Source of the DNA: Hymenobacter mellowenesis
Lineage (GTDB): Bacteria > Bacteroidota > Bacteroidia > Cytophagales > Hymenobacteraceae
Reading direction: 5' to 3'
NCBI RefSeq assembly: GCF_030581005.1
Contig: NZ_JAUQSX010000004.1
Coordinates: 124,001-188,000, forward strand
DNA: 64,000 nt
A program made the position numbers and the translations under genes. Shown here in pieces: positions 40,901 to 48,712 of the stretch (within the stretch, counting starts at the first letter, position 1; every line of letters starts with the position of its first letter). A model generated the notes under the pieces. It saw only the letters and a program-made list of their open reading frames with translations, ran no database searches and had not been told where the DNA came from.

Positions 40901-43900
40901 ATGACGCATTCTTTACCAGTCCTTTTCTCCCAGAGGCTGCTTATAGCCTTTATCTGTTGCCTAGGCAGCGGCTCGCTGGCGGCCCAGCCGATTGTGACGG
41001 CACTGGCGCCGGCCCGGAACACGCAAATGCCCCGTACAGCCAGCGTAGGGGTAACGCTTTCGCAAGCCGTTGATGCCCGGTCTGTGCGCGCACTTCGCGT
41101 TTATAGCGCGCAGCAGGGAGGCCGGAAAAGTGGAGCGGTGGCTTTGAGCGGCAGTCAGCTCACTTTTGCCCCAGCCGCTGGTTTTAAGGCCGGCGAAACG
41201 GTGTGGGCCACCCTGGACACCGCCGCCCGGACCGTGGGAAGAGTTCCGCTGGCGCGGCCCCACGTTTGGCAGCTCACCGCTGCTGCCGCAAGCAGCAGCG
41301 GGGTATTCAGCGGAGGAACCGCGCTTACCCTGCCGGTGGGGACCAGCGCCTTGGTCTCCGGCGACGTGGACGGCGACGGCGACTTAGACGTACTGGCCCT
41401 GAATGACCGCACCCTAAGCACGCGCCTGAACGACGGCACCGGCTCCTTTTACCCCCGGCCCGACGTGGCCCTGGCCGTTGCCACCCTGGCCGCGGCCCTG
41501 GGCGATATGGACGGCGACGGCGACCTGGATTTGGTGGTGACGAGTGGCTCCTCGTCGTCGGGCACCGGGTTTTGCAACGTGTATGCAAACGACGGCAGCG
41601 GGGGCTTCACCCAGCAGCCAGCCCTGAACCTGTATTTCACGCCTTATCAGAGCCTCGGCCTGGCCGACATGGACGGCGACAACGACCTCGACGTTGTGCT
41701 GGCGTTGAGCAGCGGCACGGTGCAGGTGTGTCTCAACAATGGGGCGGGCAGCTTTCCCACGTTTACCAGCTTCAATCTGGCCGGGCTCATCGGTGTGGCG
41801 GTGGGCGACGTGGACAGCGACGGCGACCTCGACCTGGTGGTGGTCGATGCCAGCAACAGTGCCCTGGCGGTGCGCTTCAACAACGGCCGCGCCATTTTCT
41901 CGGCGGGTACGTCCGTGGCCGTGGGGTCATTTCCGGAAGCTGTGCTGCTGGCCGACTTCGACGGGGACGGCGACCTGGACGCGGTTTCCCGCAACTTCGT
42001 CCCTGCCACCCGGGTCTATTCTCTGTCCGTGCGGCTCAACAGCGGCAGCGGGGCCTTCAGCGGCGGTAGCACCGTGGCGTTGGTGGGCGATGCGAAGGAT
42101 TTTGCCGCAAAGGACGTGGATGGCGATGGCGACGTGGACCTGCTGGCCACCGATGTTCAAAACAACCGGGTGGTAGTGCGCCTCAACGGCGGCACGGGGG
42201 CCTTCACGCCGGGTACGGATGTGCGGGTGAGCGCCGAACCCAGCCTGCTGGGCCTGGCCGACATCGACGACGATGGCGACGTAGACCTGCTGGCCGTTGG
42301 CTACGGCAGTTCCCTGGCCAGCAGCACCACCGAAATAGCGGTGCGCCGCAACGGCGGCAACCCAGTCCCGGCCTACGCCGTGACGGCCGTGGCGCCGGCT
42401 GCCTACCGCCCGGCGGCGCGCACCACCGCCGTGAGCGTCACTTTCCCGGCCGCCATGAGCAGCGCCGCGGCTTCGGTGGCCAGCCTCAGGGTGTTTGGCA
42501 GCCAGGCGGGGGGGCGCAAAGCGGGCGTGGCGGCGGCCGTTGGCAGCACGGTGAGCCTGGCGCCCGCGATGCCTTTCCGGCCCGGCGAACTGGTGCGGGC
42601 CACCGTGACCAAGGCGGCGCGCAACGCGGCCGGGGTGCCGCTGGCGGTGCCCTACGTGTGGCAGTTCACGGCGGCGGCCACGGGCGGAACGGGCCAGTTC
42701 AGCGGCGGCAGCGACCTGGTGTTGAGCGGCAGCTACCCGTGGTGCCTGCGCTTGGCCGACGTGGATGGCGACTACGACCTGGATATTGTCAGCAGCTACG
42801 GGGCCACGGCCGGTGTGCAACCGACCCCCGTGCTGGTGCGCCTCAACAACGGAACCGGCATATTTGGCGCGCCCACGCCCTTGTTGGGGGCCACGGTGAG
42901 TGCCGCGCAGTTTGAGTTTGGCGACGTGGACAGCGACGGCGACCTGGATTTTGTGGGGGGCACCACCACGGCGCTGCAGCGGTCGAGCCCGGTATGGCTG
43001 AATAACGGAACGGGCACCTTCGTTGCGGGTGGCAGCATCGAGAACACGCCGGCCGGCGATTTGGGGCTCGGTGACCTGGACGGCGACGGCGACCTGGACA
43101 TGGTGGTGTACGGCGGGGTGCGGCTGAACGACGGGCAGGGAAACTTCTACGGGCATGGGGCGCTGAACCTAAACGTTCGAACCTGCTTTCTGGCCGATTT
43201 GGATGCCGACGGCGACCTGGACCTGCTGATGGGCTACTCCGGGGCCCTCGAAACCTACCGCTACCTCAACGACGGCACCGGTGCCTTTGGGCCCCCCGCC
43301 CCGCTCAACAACCGTGCGCTGGTGGACGACTATCTGGTGAACGACTTCGACGGCGACGGCGACCCCGACCTCGTGCTGCCCGCCAGCAGCGGCGGCACGG
43401 CCGTGTGGGCCAACAACGGGAGCGCCACGTTCAGCAGCGGCCCGGCCATTGGCACCAGCGGCGAGTACCCGCTGGCCGCTGGGGACGTGGACGGCGATGG
43501 CGACCTGGACGTGCTGACGACCGGGCGCTTTGCCGGCACCAACCTGCTGCTCAATAACGGCCGGGGCGTGCTGAGCGCGGGCCCGGCGGTATTGAATTTG
43601 AGTGTGGAAAGGGCTGCCCTTGGTGACCTGGACGGTGATGGCGACCTGGATGCCGTGGCGGTGGGCTATTCCATCAATAATGCGGCTACTCAAAGCTATA
43701 ACTCCTGGCACATTCGCTTCAATGGCACCACCGTGAGCGCCAGCAAGGCGGCTCAGGCAGCGGTGGCGCTACAGGCGTGGCCCAACCCCGTGCAGGCGGG
43801 CACCGCGTTGCGGGTCAGGCTGACGCGACCCGCGTCCGGTGCCACCCTCACGCTGCAAACCCTGCTGGGCCAAACGCTCCGCACCCAGTTGTGCGGCGAC

Positions 43901-44005
43901 GGGGAAACGACGGTGTCCACCGAGTCGTTGGCGCCGGGCATCTACCTGCTGACGTTGCAGCTAGCCAGCCAGGCCCCGGTTACACAACGGGTAGTCATTC
44001 AATAA
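40901..44005 (+). CDS. FG-GAP/VCBS repeat T9SS surface protein
   Basis: This is a 1034-residue secreted protein with a signal peptide ending near GSLAAQ. Two Ig-like Big_5-type domains (about 35-130 and 495-595) each precede a block of FG-GAP repeats with calcium-binding loops D-x-D-G-D-G-D-L-D (more than 12 copies, e.g. DVDGDGDLDVLAL). This suggests a beta-propeller-type fold in each half. The C-terminus (AWPNPVQAGTALRVRL ... GIYLLTLQLASQ ... VVIQ) is a T9SS type A sorting domain, so it should be secreted and anchored on the cell surface. Adhesion or ligand binding is likely. Confidence 0.9.
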   Translation: MTHSLPVLFSQRLLIAFICCLGSGSLAAQPIVTALAPARNTQMPRTASVGVTLSQAVDARSVRALRVYSAQQGGRKSGAVALSGSQLTFAPAAGFKAGETVWATLDTAARTVGRVPLARPHVWQLTAAAASSSGVFSGGTALTLPVGTSALVSGDVDGDGDLDVLALNDRTLSTRLNDGTGSFYPRPDVALAVATLAAALGDMDGDGDLDLVVTSGSSSSGTGFCNVYANDGSGGFTQQPALNLYFTPYQSLGLADMDGDNDLDVVLALSSGTVQVCLNNGAGSFPTFTSFNLAGLIGVAVGDVDSDGDLDLVVVDASNSALAVRFNNGRAIFSAGTSVAVGSFPEAVLLADFDGDGDLDAVSRNFVPATRVYSLSVRLNSGSGAFSGGSTVALVGDAKDFAAKDVDGDGDVDLLATDVQNNRVVVRLNGGTGAFTPGTDVRVSAEPSLLGLADIDDDGDVDLLAVGYGSSLASSTTEIAVRRNGGNPVPAYAVTAVAPAAYRPAARTTAVSVTFPAAMSSAAASVASLRVFGSQAGGRKAGVAAAVGSTVSLAPAMPFRPGELVRATVTKAARNAAGVPLAVPYVWQFTAAATGGTGQFSGGSDLVLSGSYPWCLRLADVDGDYDLDIVSSYGATAGVQPTPVLVRLNNGTGIFGAPTPLLGATVSAAQFEFGDVDSDGDLDFVGGTTTALQRSSPVWLNNGTGTFVAGGSIENTPAGDLGLGDLDGDGDLDMVVYGGVRLNDGQGNFYGHGALNLNVRTCFLADLDADGDLDLLMGYSGALETYRYLNDGTGAFGPPAPLNNRALVDDYLVNDFDGDGDPDLVLPASSGGTAVWANNGSATFSSGPAIGTSGEYPLAAGDVDGDGDLDVLTTGRFAGTNLLLNNGRGVLSAGPAVLNLSVERAALGDLDGDGDLDAVAVGYSINNAATQSYNSWHIRFNGTTVSASKAAQAAVALQAWPNPVQAGTALRVRLTRPASGATLTLQTLLGQTLRTQLCGDGETTVSTESLAPGIYLLTLQLASQAPVTQRVVIQ

Positions 44006-44117
44006 ATGAAGCTTTCCGCTATCTGCCTCCAGGGCTGCCCCTGGCTCATTGTGCTGGGCGGGGGCGGGAGCATCGGCGCCCCCGCCCCAAAGCCGGCCGC
44101 CGAAGCCGCGAGCGAAA
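44006..44117 (+). pseudogene. Remnant of the 3' end of a helical-protein gene
   Basis: The reading frame from ATG 44006 contains CLQGCPWLIVLGGGGSIGAP and KPA, which aligns with RFQGYTKLIVLGGGG...KPA at the end of the protein at 46128-46835. It then reads on through the palindrome at 44118-44150 to a stop at 44159-44161. It begins one base after the FG-GAP stop codon, as if that gene had been joined to an old gene tail. Confidence 0.65.
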
Positions 44118-44150
44118 CGAAAGCCCCGCCGGCAGCTGGCGGGGCTTTGG
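44118..44150. terminator. Palindrome (GCCYCGCCAG family variant)
   Basis: AAAGCCCCGCC-GGCAGCT-GGCGGGGCTTT. It probably ends the FG-GAP gene although its sequence context comes from the helical-protein family. Confidence 0.72.
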
Positions 44151-44161
44151 GGGCCGCATGA

Positions 44162-44417
44162 ACAGCGCCGCGGGCCGCGCTGGCAGCGGCCGTGCGCCGG
44201 GACCGGCTGTGGGCCCGTGTCCTGCCGCCTTGCGGCCGGTGAAAGCGGCTTCCGGGCCCGCTGCCAGCGGAGCCACACTCCGTGGGGGCCCACCGACTTA
44301 CCGGCTGCGGTCGTTCTCATGCCGCAGTAGGGCAGAAATGGGAATGCCTTGTATTTTTGGTTGGTCATTGAAGTTTTTGCTTCAGTTCTTGTGTCCGATA
44401 ACCATGCTTTTACCGCT
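44162..44417. other. Spacer with inverted repeat and -7 element
   Basis: No gene. CGCTGGCAGCGG near 44178 and its imperfect inverse near 44255-44269 can pair over about 90 bp. TATTTTTG at 44352-44359 matches TANNTTTG, 58 bp before the next gene and without a good -33. Confidence 0.45.
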
Positions 44418-45788
44418 ATGAAGAAAAACTGCGCCTGGAGCTGGCTACTGCCGTCCCTGCTCAGCCTGCCGCTGGCCGCTACGGCCCAATCGGTGGGCAT
44501 CGGCACCACCACCCCCGACCCGAAGGCGGCCCTCGACATCTCGGCCACCGGCAAGGGCCTGCTTATTCCGCGGATGGATTCGGTGACCCGCGTGGGCATT
44601 GGCGCGCCGCCCGATGGGCTGATGGTGTTTCAGACCGACGGGCGCAAGGGTTTCTGGTACGCCATGAGCAACACCTGGCTTTACATCCCCGACAAAACCC
44701 GCTCCGGCGACAACCTCGGCAACCACACCGCCACCCAAACCTTCGACCTGAACAACAAACGGCTGACCGGGGCGGGCACCTCGTCGCTGGGCGACTCGAC
44801 GGCCCAGGTGGAGCTCAGCGCCTACGTGCAAGGCCCCAGCGCGGCCCTGATTACACGCAGCAAATCCAACCGCTTCTTCAGCCGGACCATGCTTTCCGGC
44901 TACGGCCGGGGGCCTTATGGGCAGGACATCGACTACGCCGTGTGGGGCAACGCCTACCGCGCCGAAGGCTGGGGCGGCGTGTTTTCGGCGGGCAAGCCCG
45001 GCGGGCCCTACCGCTGGGTGGGGCTGGCCCAGCACCCGGGTTACGTGGGCGCCGGTGGGGTTATCCGCATCGTGGACGGTAGCCAGGGTACGGGCAAGGT
45101 GCTCATGTCCGACGGCGTGGGCTACGGCACCTGGCAGAACCCCAAGGCCAACGCCAACTTCGACCTCGGCCCCTACTTCCTGGTGGGCAACGGCGGCAGT
45201 GTGGGCCTGCGCATCAGCAACACCGGCAACGTGGGCATCGGCCCGGACGTGCCGCGGGGCAAGTTCGACGTGAACGGCGGCGGCGACGCCTACCTCGTGG
45301 ACGACCCCAACAACGGCAGCAGCCAGAGCGTGTACCTGCCCGGCCACCTCTACCTGGCCCCCTATAGCGGCACCAGCGGCACGGCCTACGTGCAGGCCCG
45401 CGTGCCCAGCCCCGGGGCCGGCACCAGCATCGGCCTGAACCTGCGTACCACCAACGCCGGCAACCTCGTGGAGGCCTTGGCGCTGAGCGCCAACGGCGAC
45501 GCCCGCTTCGCCGGCACCCTGGCCCTGGACCTGGCTATGGGCTACTCGGATTACACCCTCGGCGGCAACAGCTACGGCCAGTTTACCGCCACCTGCCCTG
45601 CCGGCACTTCCCTGGTAACCGGGGGCGGGGGCCACCGCGACTTCAACAGCGCCCAGCAGGACATCACCGTCAACTTCAGCGCCCCGGACCCCAGCGCGCC
45701 CAGCACCACGTGGCTGCTGCGCGTGAGCAACAGCAGCGGCAGCTCGCGGGCCATTCGGGTGTATTGCAACTGCGCCCGCATCCGGTAG
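44418..45788 (+). CDS. Secreted surface protein with tail-fibre-like N-terminal repeat
   Basis: This is a 456-residue secreted protein with a signal peptide ending near ATAQSVGIG. The motif VGIGTTTPDPKAALDISATG at the start of the mature protein, with the later NVGIGPDVPRGKFDVNG, is the GIGTxxPxxxLDVxG repeat found in phage tail-fibre-like and Bacteroidota surface proteins. The middle is Gly-rich beta structure. The C-terminal region (FTATCPAGTSLVTGGGG...SSRAIRVYCNCARIR) resembles the domain following such repeats. There is no T9SS domain. An adhesin-type role is likely. Confidence 0.8.
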   Translation: MKKNCAWSWLLPSLLSLPLAATAQSVGIGTTTPDPKAALDISATGKGLLIPRMDSVTRVGIGAPPDGLMVFQTDGRKGFWYAMSNTWLYIPDKTRSGDNLGNHTATQTFDLNNKRLTGAGTSSLGDSTAQVELSAYVQGPSAALITRSKSNRFFSRTMLSGYGRGPYGQDIDYAVWGNAYRAEGWGGVFSAGKPGGPYRWVGLAQHPGYVGAGGVIRIVDGSQGTGKVLMSDGVGYGTWQNPKANANFDLGPYFLVGNGGSVGLRISNTGNVGIGPDVPRGKFDVNGGGDAYLVDDPNNGSSQSVYLPGHLYLAPYSGTSGTAYVQARVPSPGAGTSIGLNLRTTNAGNLVEALALSANGDARFAGTLALDLAMGYSDYTLGGNSYGQFTATCPAGTSLVTGGGGHRDFNSAQQDITVNFSAPDPSAPSTTWLLRVSNSSGSSRAIRVYCNCARIR

Positions 45789-45808
45789 GGGGCGGCAACT
45801 ACTTGGCC

Positions 45809-46031
45809 GAGGTTTGTGGTCCGGACCAAAGGTTTGTGGTCCCGAACGAAGGTTTGTGGTCCCGAAGCGGTTGGCGGGCGTCTGGAGCGAAGGTTTGTAG
45901 TCCCGAAGCGGTTGGCGAGCATCCGGAAGCGGTTGACGAGCATCCGGAAACGGTTGGCGGGCGTCCGGAAGCGGTTGGCGAGCATCCGGAAGCGGTTGGC
46001 GGGCGTCCGGAAGCGGTTGGCAGTTGTCGGG
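45809..46031. repeat. Tandem minisatellite: 20-bp and 21-bp units
   Basis: About three 20-bp units with GGTTTGTGGTCC lie at 45809-45868. A 21-bp unit, AAGCGGTTGGCGAGCATCCG plus G, appears at 45865 and then in six copies in a row from 45906 to 46031. The copies alternate between GAGCATC and GGGCGTC forms. The 21-bp length keeps several frames open on both strands, but no start, signal or known domain supports translation. Confidence 0.88.
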
Positions 46032-46065
46032 AGGGAAGGGGCAGCAGGCGGAGCGTGAATAAAAG

Positions 46066-46096
46066 CTTAGCAATGCCTAAATATTCGCTACGTTTG
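46066..46096 (+). promoter_or_regulatory. Candidate promoter of the helical-protein gene
   Basis: CTTA (46066-46069), 19 bp, then TACGTTTG (46089-46096), an exact -7 match, 31 bp before the ATG at 46128. Confidence 0.5.
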
Positions 46097-46127
46097 GCAG
46101 ATACTTCTACCCCTAACGCTCAGCGAT

Positions 46128-46835
46128 ATGGACAACAACAAGCTCGACGCCCAACTGCGGCGCGACACCGCCACCGCCGCCGGCCTGCAAGCCGACAAGG
46201 CCCTCTACCAACCCCTGGAAGACGACATGGCGCCCCTGCGCGATGAGCACGCCGCCAACCTAACCCAAGCCCGCCTGCTGGAAGACGCCGTGATGGGCGA
46301 CGACAGCGCCACCGCCACCCAGCAAAAGGCCAGCGCCAAAGCCTTGCTCAAGGCCCTGGCGCCCCGCCTGGCCGCCGCCCTGCAAGGCTACGCCGCCAGC
46401 AAGGCCAACAAGGACGAAGACCTGGCCGGGCGCGTGCGCACCTCCCGCTCCGACCTGGCGGCGGCCGGCGATGCCACCTTCGCCACGCTGGTAACGGCGC
46501 TGCTGAAGGAAGCCCAGCCCCTGGCCGCCCAGCTGGCCAAGCGCGAGTTCACGGCCGACGACCTGGCCGAAACCGCCAAGCAGCTGGCCCGCTTCGAGAA
46601 GAAGCAGGCCGGCCAGCGCACCGCCGTGGTGGCCGGCGCCACCGACCGCAAAACCCTCATCGCCCTGCTGGCCCGCAATGCCAACCTCATCAAGGAAATG
46701 CGCACGCAGCTCAAGGCCTACGAAAACTCGCCCACCAAGCACGAGGTGTGGCTGCGCTTCCAGGGCTACACCAAGCTCATCGTCCTCGGCGGGGGCGGCC
46801 CCAAAGGCGACCCCGACGCGAAGAAGCCCGCCTAA
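46128..46835 (+). CDS. Helical protein of unknown function, intact founder of nearby 3'-end remnants
   Basis: This is a 235-residue cytoplasmic protein, Ala/Lys/Leu-rich and almost entirely helical (two long helical blocks, about 1-100 and 115-200, e.g. AETAKQLARFEKKQAGQRTA). It ends in a distinct conserved tail WLRFQGYTKLIVLGGGG...KKPA. I do not recognise the family. The tail is the part duplicated at 40609-40719 and 44006-44117, which shows that several related copies once lay in this region. It ends at the palindrome 46846-46886. Confidence 0.7.
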   Translation: MDNNKLDAQLRRDTATAAGLQADKALYQPLEDDMAPLRDEHAANLTQARLLEDAVMGDDSATATQQKASAKALLKALAPRLAAALQGYAASKANKDEDLAGRVRTSRSDLAAAGDATFATLVTALLKEAQPLAAQLAKREFTADDLAETAKQLARFEKKQAGQRTAVVAGATDRKTLIALLARNANLIKEMRTQLKAYENSPTKHEVWLRFQGYTKLIVLGGGGPKGDPDAKKPA

Positions 46836-46845
46836 GCCGCTGAAG

Positions 46846-46886
46846 AAACGCAAAGCCCCGCCAGTTGCTGGCGGGGCTTTGCGTTT
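46846..46886. terminator. Bidirectional palindromic terminator (GCCYCGCCAG family, 19-bp arms)
   Basis: Perfect arms AAACGCAAAGCCCCGCCAG and inverse around TTG. It lies between the helical-protein gene (+) and the HEPN gene (-), and marks the left edge of the AT-rich cassette. Confidence 0.88.
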
Positions 46887-46890
46887 GAGG

Positions 46891-47430
46891 TTAATGAGAA
46901 AAAGCTGAAGTGCTATGATTATAATGAATAGTATCAAGGTAGGAAACGATTTTTACCACTCCAGCATATTCTTTATGAAAGTCACTAAGGTCTTTTAGGT
47001 TTTTATTATACCAATCTGCAGGGTCAAAAGTAGCGTGAACATTTCTATGTCGATTCTTGACAATTTCATTTAAAAATGAAACATCTGAATCAGAAAAAAG
47101 TCCTGCTGTCTTGCCTTGTAAAATATCAAAATTTATTTTTGCTATCATCTCATCTCTTATTAATGTAAATTCTGGATTATTAAATTTTTTTAATTCTGAT
47201 GAAAGTGCTGTGAGTTGTGTATCTGTATCACCTCTCATTTTACAGCAATTGTAAATGATATGCTTTATAGCGCCCTCAATAAACCTTGTAGCTAAGACGT
47301 AGGCTGTGATGTTCAACAAAGACTGAATTTTTATTGTTGCATGGCTGTCTGTCTTTAATTTTTGAATAGCTGCAATGTTATTATCCAAGTCAGCCTTATA
47401 TGTTTCGAGGTCAGGAGCGTTAAATGGCAT
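46891..47430 (-). CDS. HEPN-domain protein (putative ribonuclease toxin)
   Basis: This is a 179-residue all-helical protein. The catalytic HEPN motif R127-x4-H132 (NRHRNVHATF) is intact, preceded by VSFLNEIVKNR and an N-terminal helical bundle (NITAYVLATRFIEGAIKHII). Such HEPN proteins are metal-independent RNases acting in toxin-antitoxin and abortive-infection systems. This one resembles the RiboL-PSP/MAE_28990-like groups. Its ATG overlaps the stop codon of the DUF262 gene by one base (TAATG), so both are translated from one message. It is strongly AT-rich. Confidence 0.85.
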   Translation of the reverse strand: MPFNAPDLETYKADLDNNIAAIQKLKTDSHATIKIQSLLNITAYVLATRFIEGAIKHIIYNCCKMRGDTDTQLTALSSELKKFNNPEFTLIRDEMIAKINFDILQGKTAGLFSDSDVSFLNEIVKNRHRNVHATFDPADWYNKNLKDLSDFHKEYAGVVKIVSYLDTIHYNHSTSAFSH

Positions 47431-48527
47431 TACTTCAGTCCTAGAAAATAGTTTCTCGCTAAATCAATCCTGCCCGTTACGTTTGCTTCCGAAGAAGTGC
47501 TATATGTTACGTACTTTCTGTAAGTCTCATCAGCTATAATTTGCTGATGCTTCTGCTTTAGATTTGCATGAGATTTGCGTGAGGTTATGATTTGCGCTAT
47601 ACTCACCATCACAGAATCACAAACTGATTTGTTGATGGTGCTGACTAGCTTGAATGCATTAGGTCCAATCTCATGCAGAATTAAATCGACTGTTGCTTTG
47701 AACAGTTCATTGTTTGAAGCAATGAAATCATGGTTGTTTTTATTGTTATCCTGAAAAGTTGAAAGAAACTCTCGCATGGATTCTTTGTAAACTGACAACC
47801 CATGAAAAAGCGCGAAGAAGCGTAATACAAGTTCAACATCTCTTAGGCGTCGCTCTGGAAAGGGTTTTCCAATAAGGATACGCCAGTTGTTGTAAGAATT
47901 CAGTTCAATTATCTGTTTGTTGAATATGCCGGTATAGACACAATTCCTGATTTCTTGGTCTGTCAGGGGCACACCACCCGTGTTTAGTCTATGAAAAAGG
48001 TCGTGTACAACTCTAGGGCGAAAATTAATGTCCTCGATGATTGTTGTGTTTAGCACAGCGTTGTTGATTCTACGCTTGTATTTTGCGTCTAGCTCAGCAA
48101 ATGTTTTGCCATTCCATTCCCTGTCCTTTAATCCCTTTAGGGTGAAAATTGCGGATTTCTCGTTGCTTATAAAGCTGCCTGTGATAAAATAGTATGCTGA
48201 CTTTAGTCGCTGTTGTCCATCAATTACAATATAGCTTTCGTCTTCCTTGTCTTTTCCAAGAAAAATGCTAGGAATGGGTAATCCGGTGAGTAGAGAATCA
48301 ATGAAAAGACTTGCGCGATTTATGTCCCAGACAAAGTCGCGTTGAAATTCAGGTTTTAAATTTATTTCTTCATTATCAATTTTTAGTTTTAATACTTCAA
48401 CGGTGTTAGCAATGTTGTACGAAACTATTTTAGCTAGGTCTGCTACAGGGGATTCTTCAGCTGGCTCGTTTTCATCGTTTTCAAATTCGATTTCATTGGG
48501 GTCTTGTTTGTATTCAGAGATATTCAT
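47430..48527 (-). CDS. DUF262 (GmrSD-N / ParB-like nuclease fold) protein
   Basis: This is a 365-residue protein. The DUF262 motifs are LKPEFQRDFVWDINRASLFI (FQRxxVW), IVIDGQQRLKS with D103-G-Q-Q-R107, and LNTGGVPLTDQEIRNCVY. The domain is the DNA- or nucleotide-acting half of GmrSD type IV restriction enzymes, but no DUF1524 HNH domain follows; the C-terminal 140 residues are helical. ATG 48527 is preferred over TTG 48554. Next to a HEPN RNase it may be the sensor, the antitoxin-like regulator or a second nuclease of a defence unit. Confidence 0.87.
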   Translation of the reverse strand: MNISEYKQDPNEIEFENDENEPAEESPVADLAKIVSYNIANTVEVLKLKIDNEEINLKPEFQRDFVWDINRASLFIDSLLTGLPIPSIFLGKDKEDESYIVIDGQQRLKSAYYFITGSFISNEKSAIFTLKGLKDREWNGKTFAELDAKYKRRINNAVLNTTIIEDINFRPRVVHDLFHRLNTGGVPLTDQEIRNCVYTGIFNKQIIELNSYNNWRILIGKPFPERRLRDVELVLRFFALFHGLSVYKESMREFLSTFQDNNKNNHDFIASNNELFKATVDLILHEIGPNAFKLVSTINKSVCDSVMVSIAQIITSRKSHANLKQKHQQIIADETYRKYVTYSTSSEANVTGRIDLARNYFLGLK

Positions 48528-48654
48528 TAGTGTTAAGAAAAAAAGTTTTGACAATTAGTTTTGTAGAAAACGGTTTGTGATTAAGTGCGATGCTAATGTA
48601 GCGCATATCATCTGCGCTTACTAGAAAAGCAACTCGGATTTGAAAAAACATTTG
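48528..48654. other. AT-rich leader of the DUF262-HEPN operon
   Basis: The 127 bp between the DUF262 start and the palindrome at 48655 are AT-rich like the cassette. The minus strand has TACATTAG, close to a -7 element. No other gene is present. Confidence 0.45.
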
Positions 48655-48697
48655 TTACAAAAAAGCCTCGCCAGACACTGGCGAGGCTTTTTTGTAA
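48655..48697. terminator. Bidirectional palindromic terminator (GCCYCGCCAG family, 20-bp arms)
   Basis: TTACAAAAAAGCCTCGCCAG-ACA-inverse, with perfect 20-bp arms. It ends the 3266-residue gene (minus strand, stop at 48713) and marks the right edge of the AT-rich cassette. Confidence 0.9.
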
Positions 48698-48712
48698 CTC
48701 AAGCTACGGCAC

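Noticed and set aside
45809..46031. CRISPR array
   Set aside because: The units are directly adjacent 20-21-bp repeats without unique spacers, and no cas gene is nearby.
45816..46058. 80-residue RKRLA-repeat protein
   Set aside because: The frame exists only because the 21-bp repeat has no stop codon; no start context, promoter or conserved end.
44445..46073. 542-residue minus-strand frame
   Set aside because: Antisense to the surface protein gene; its repetitive N-terminus is the translated minisatellite.
47430..48527. Complete GmrSD type IV restriction enzyme
   Set aside because: Only the DUF262 half is present; no DUF1524/HNH motif follows in this frame or the next gene, which is HEPN instead.
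31112..48697. Integron-like cassette array, with palindromes as attC sites
   Set aside because: Genes lie in both orientations, the palindromes are nearly perfect rather than attC-like with R and L boxes, they end in T runs like terminators, and no integrase is visible.
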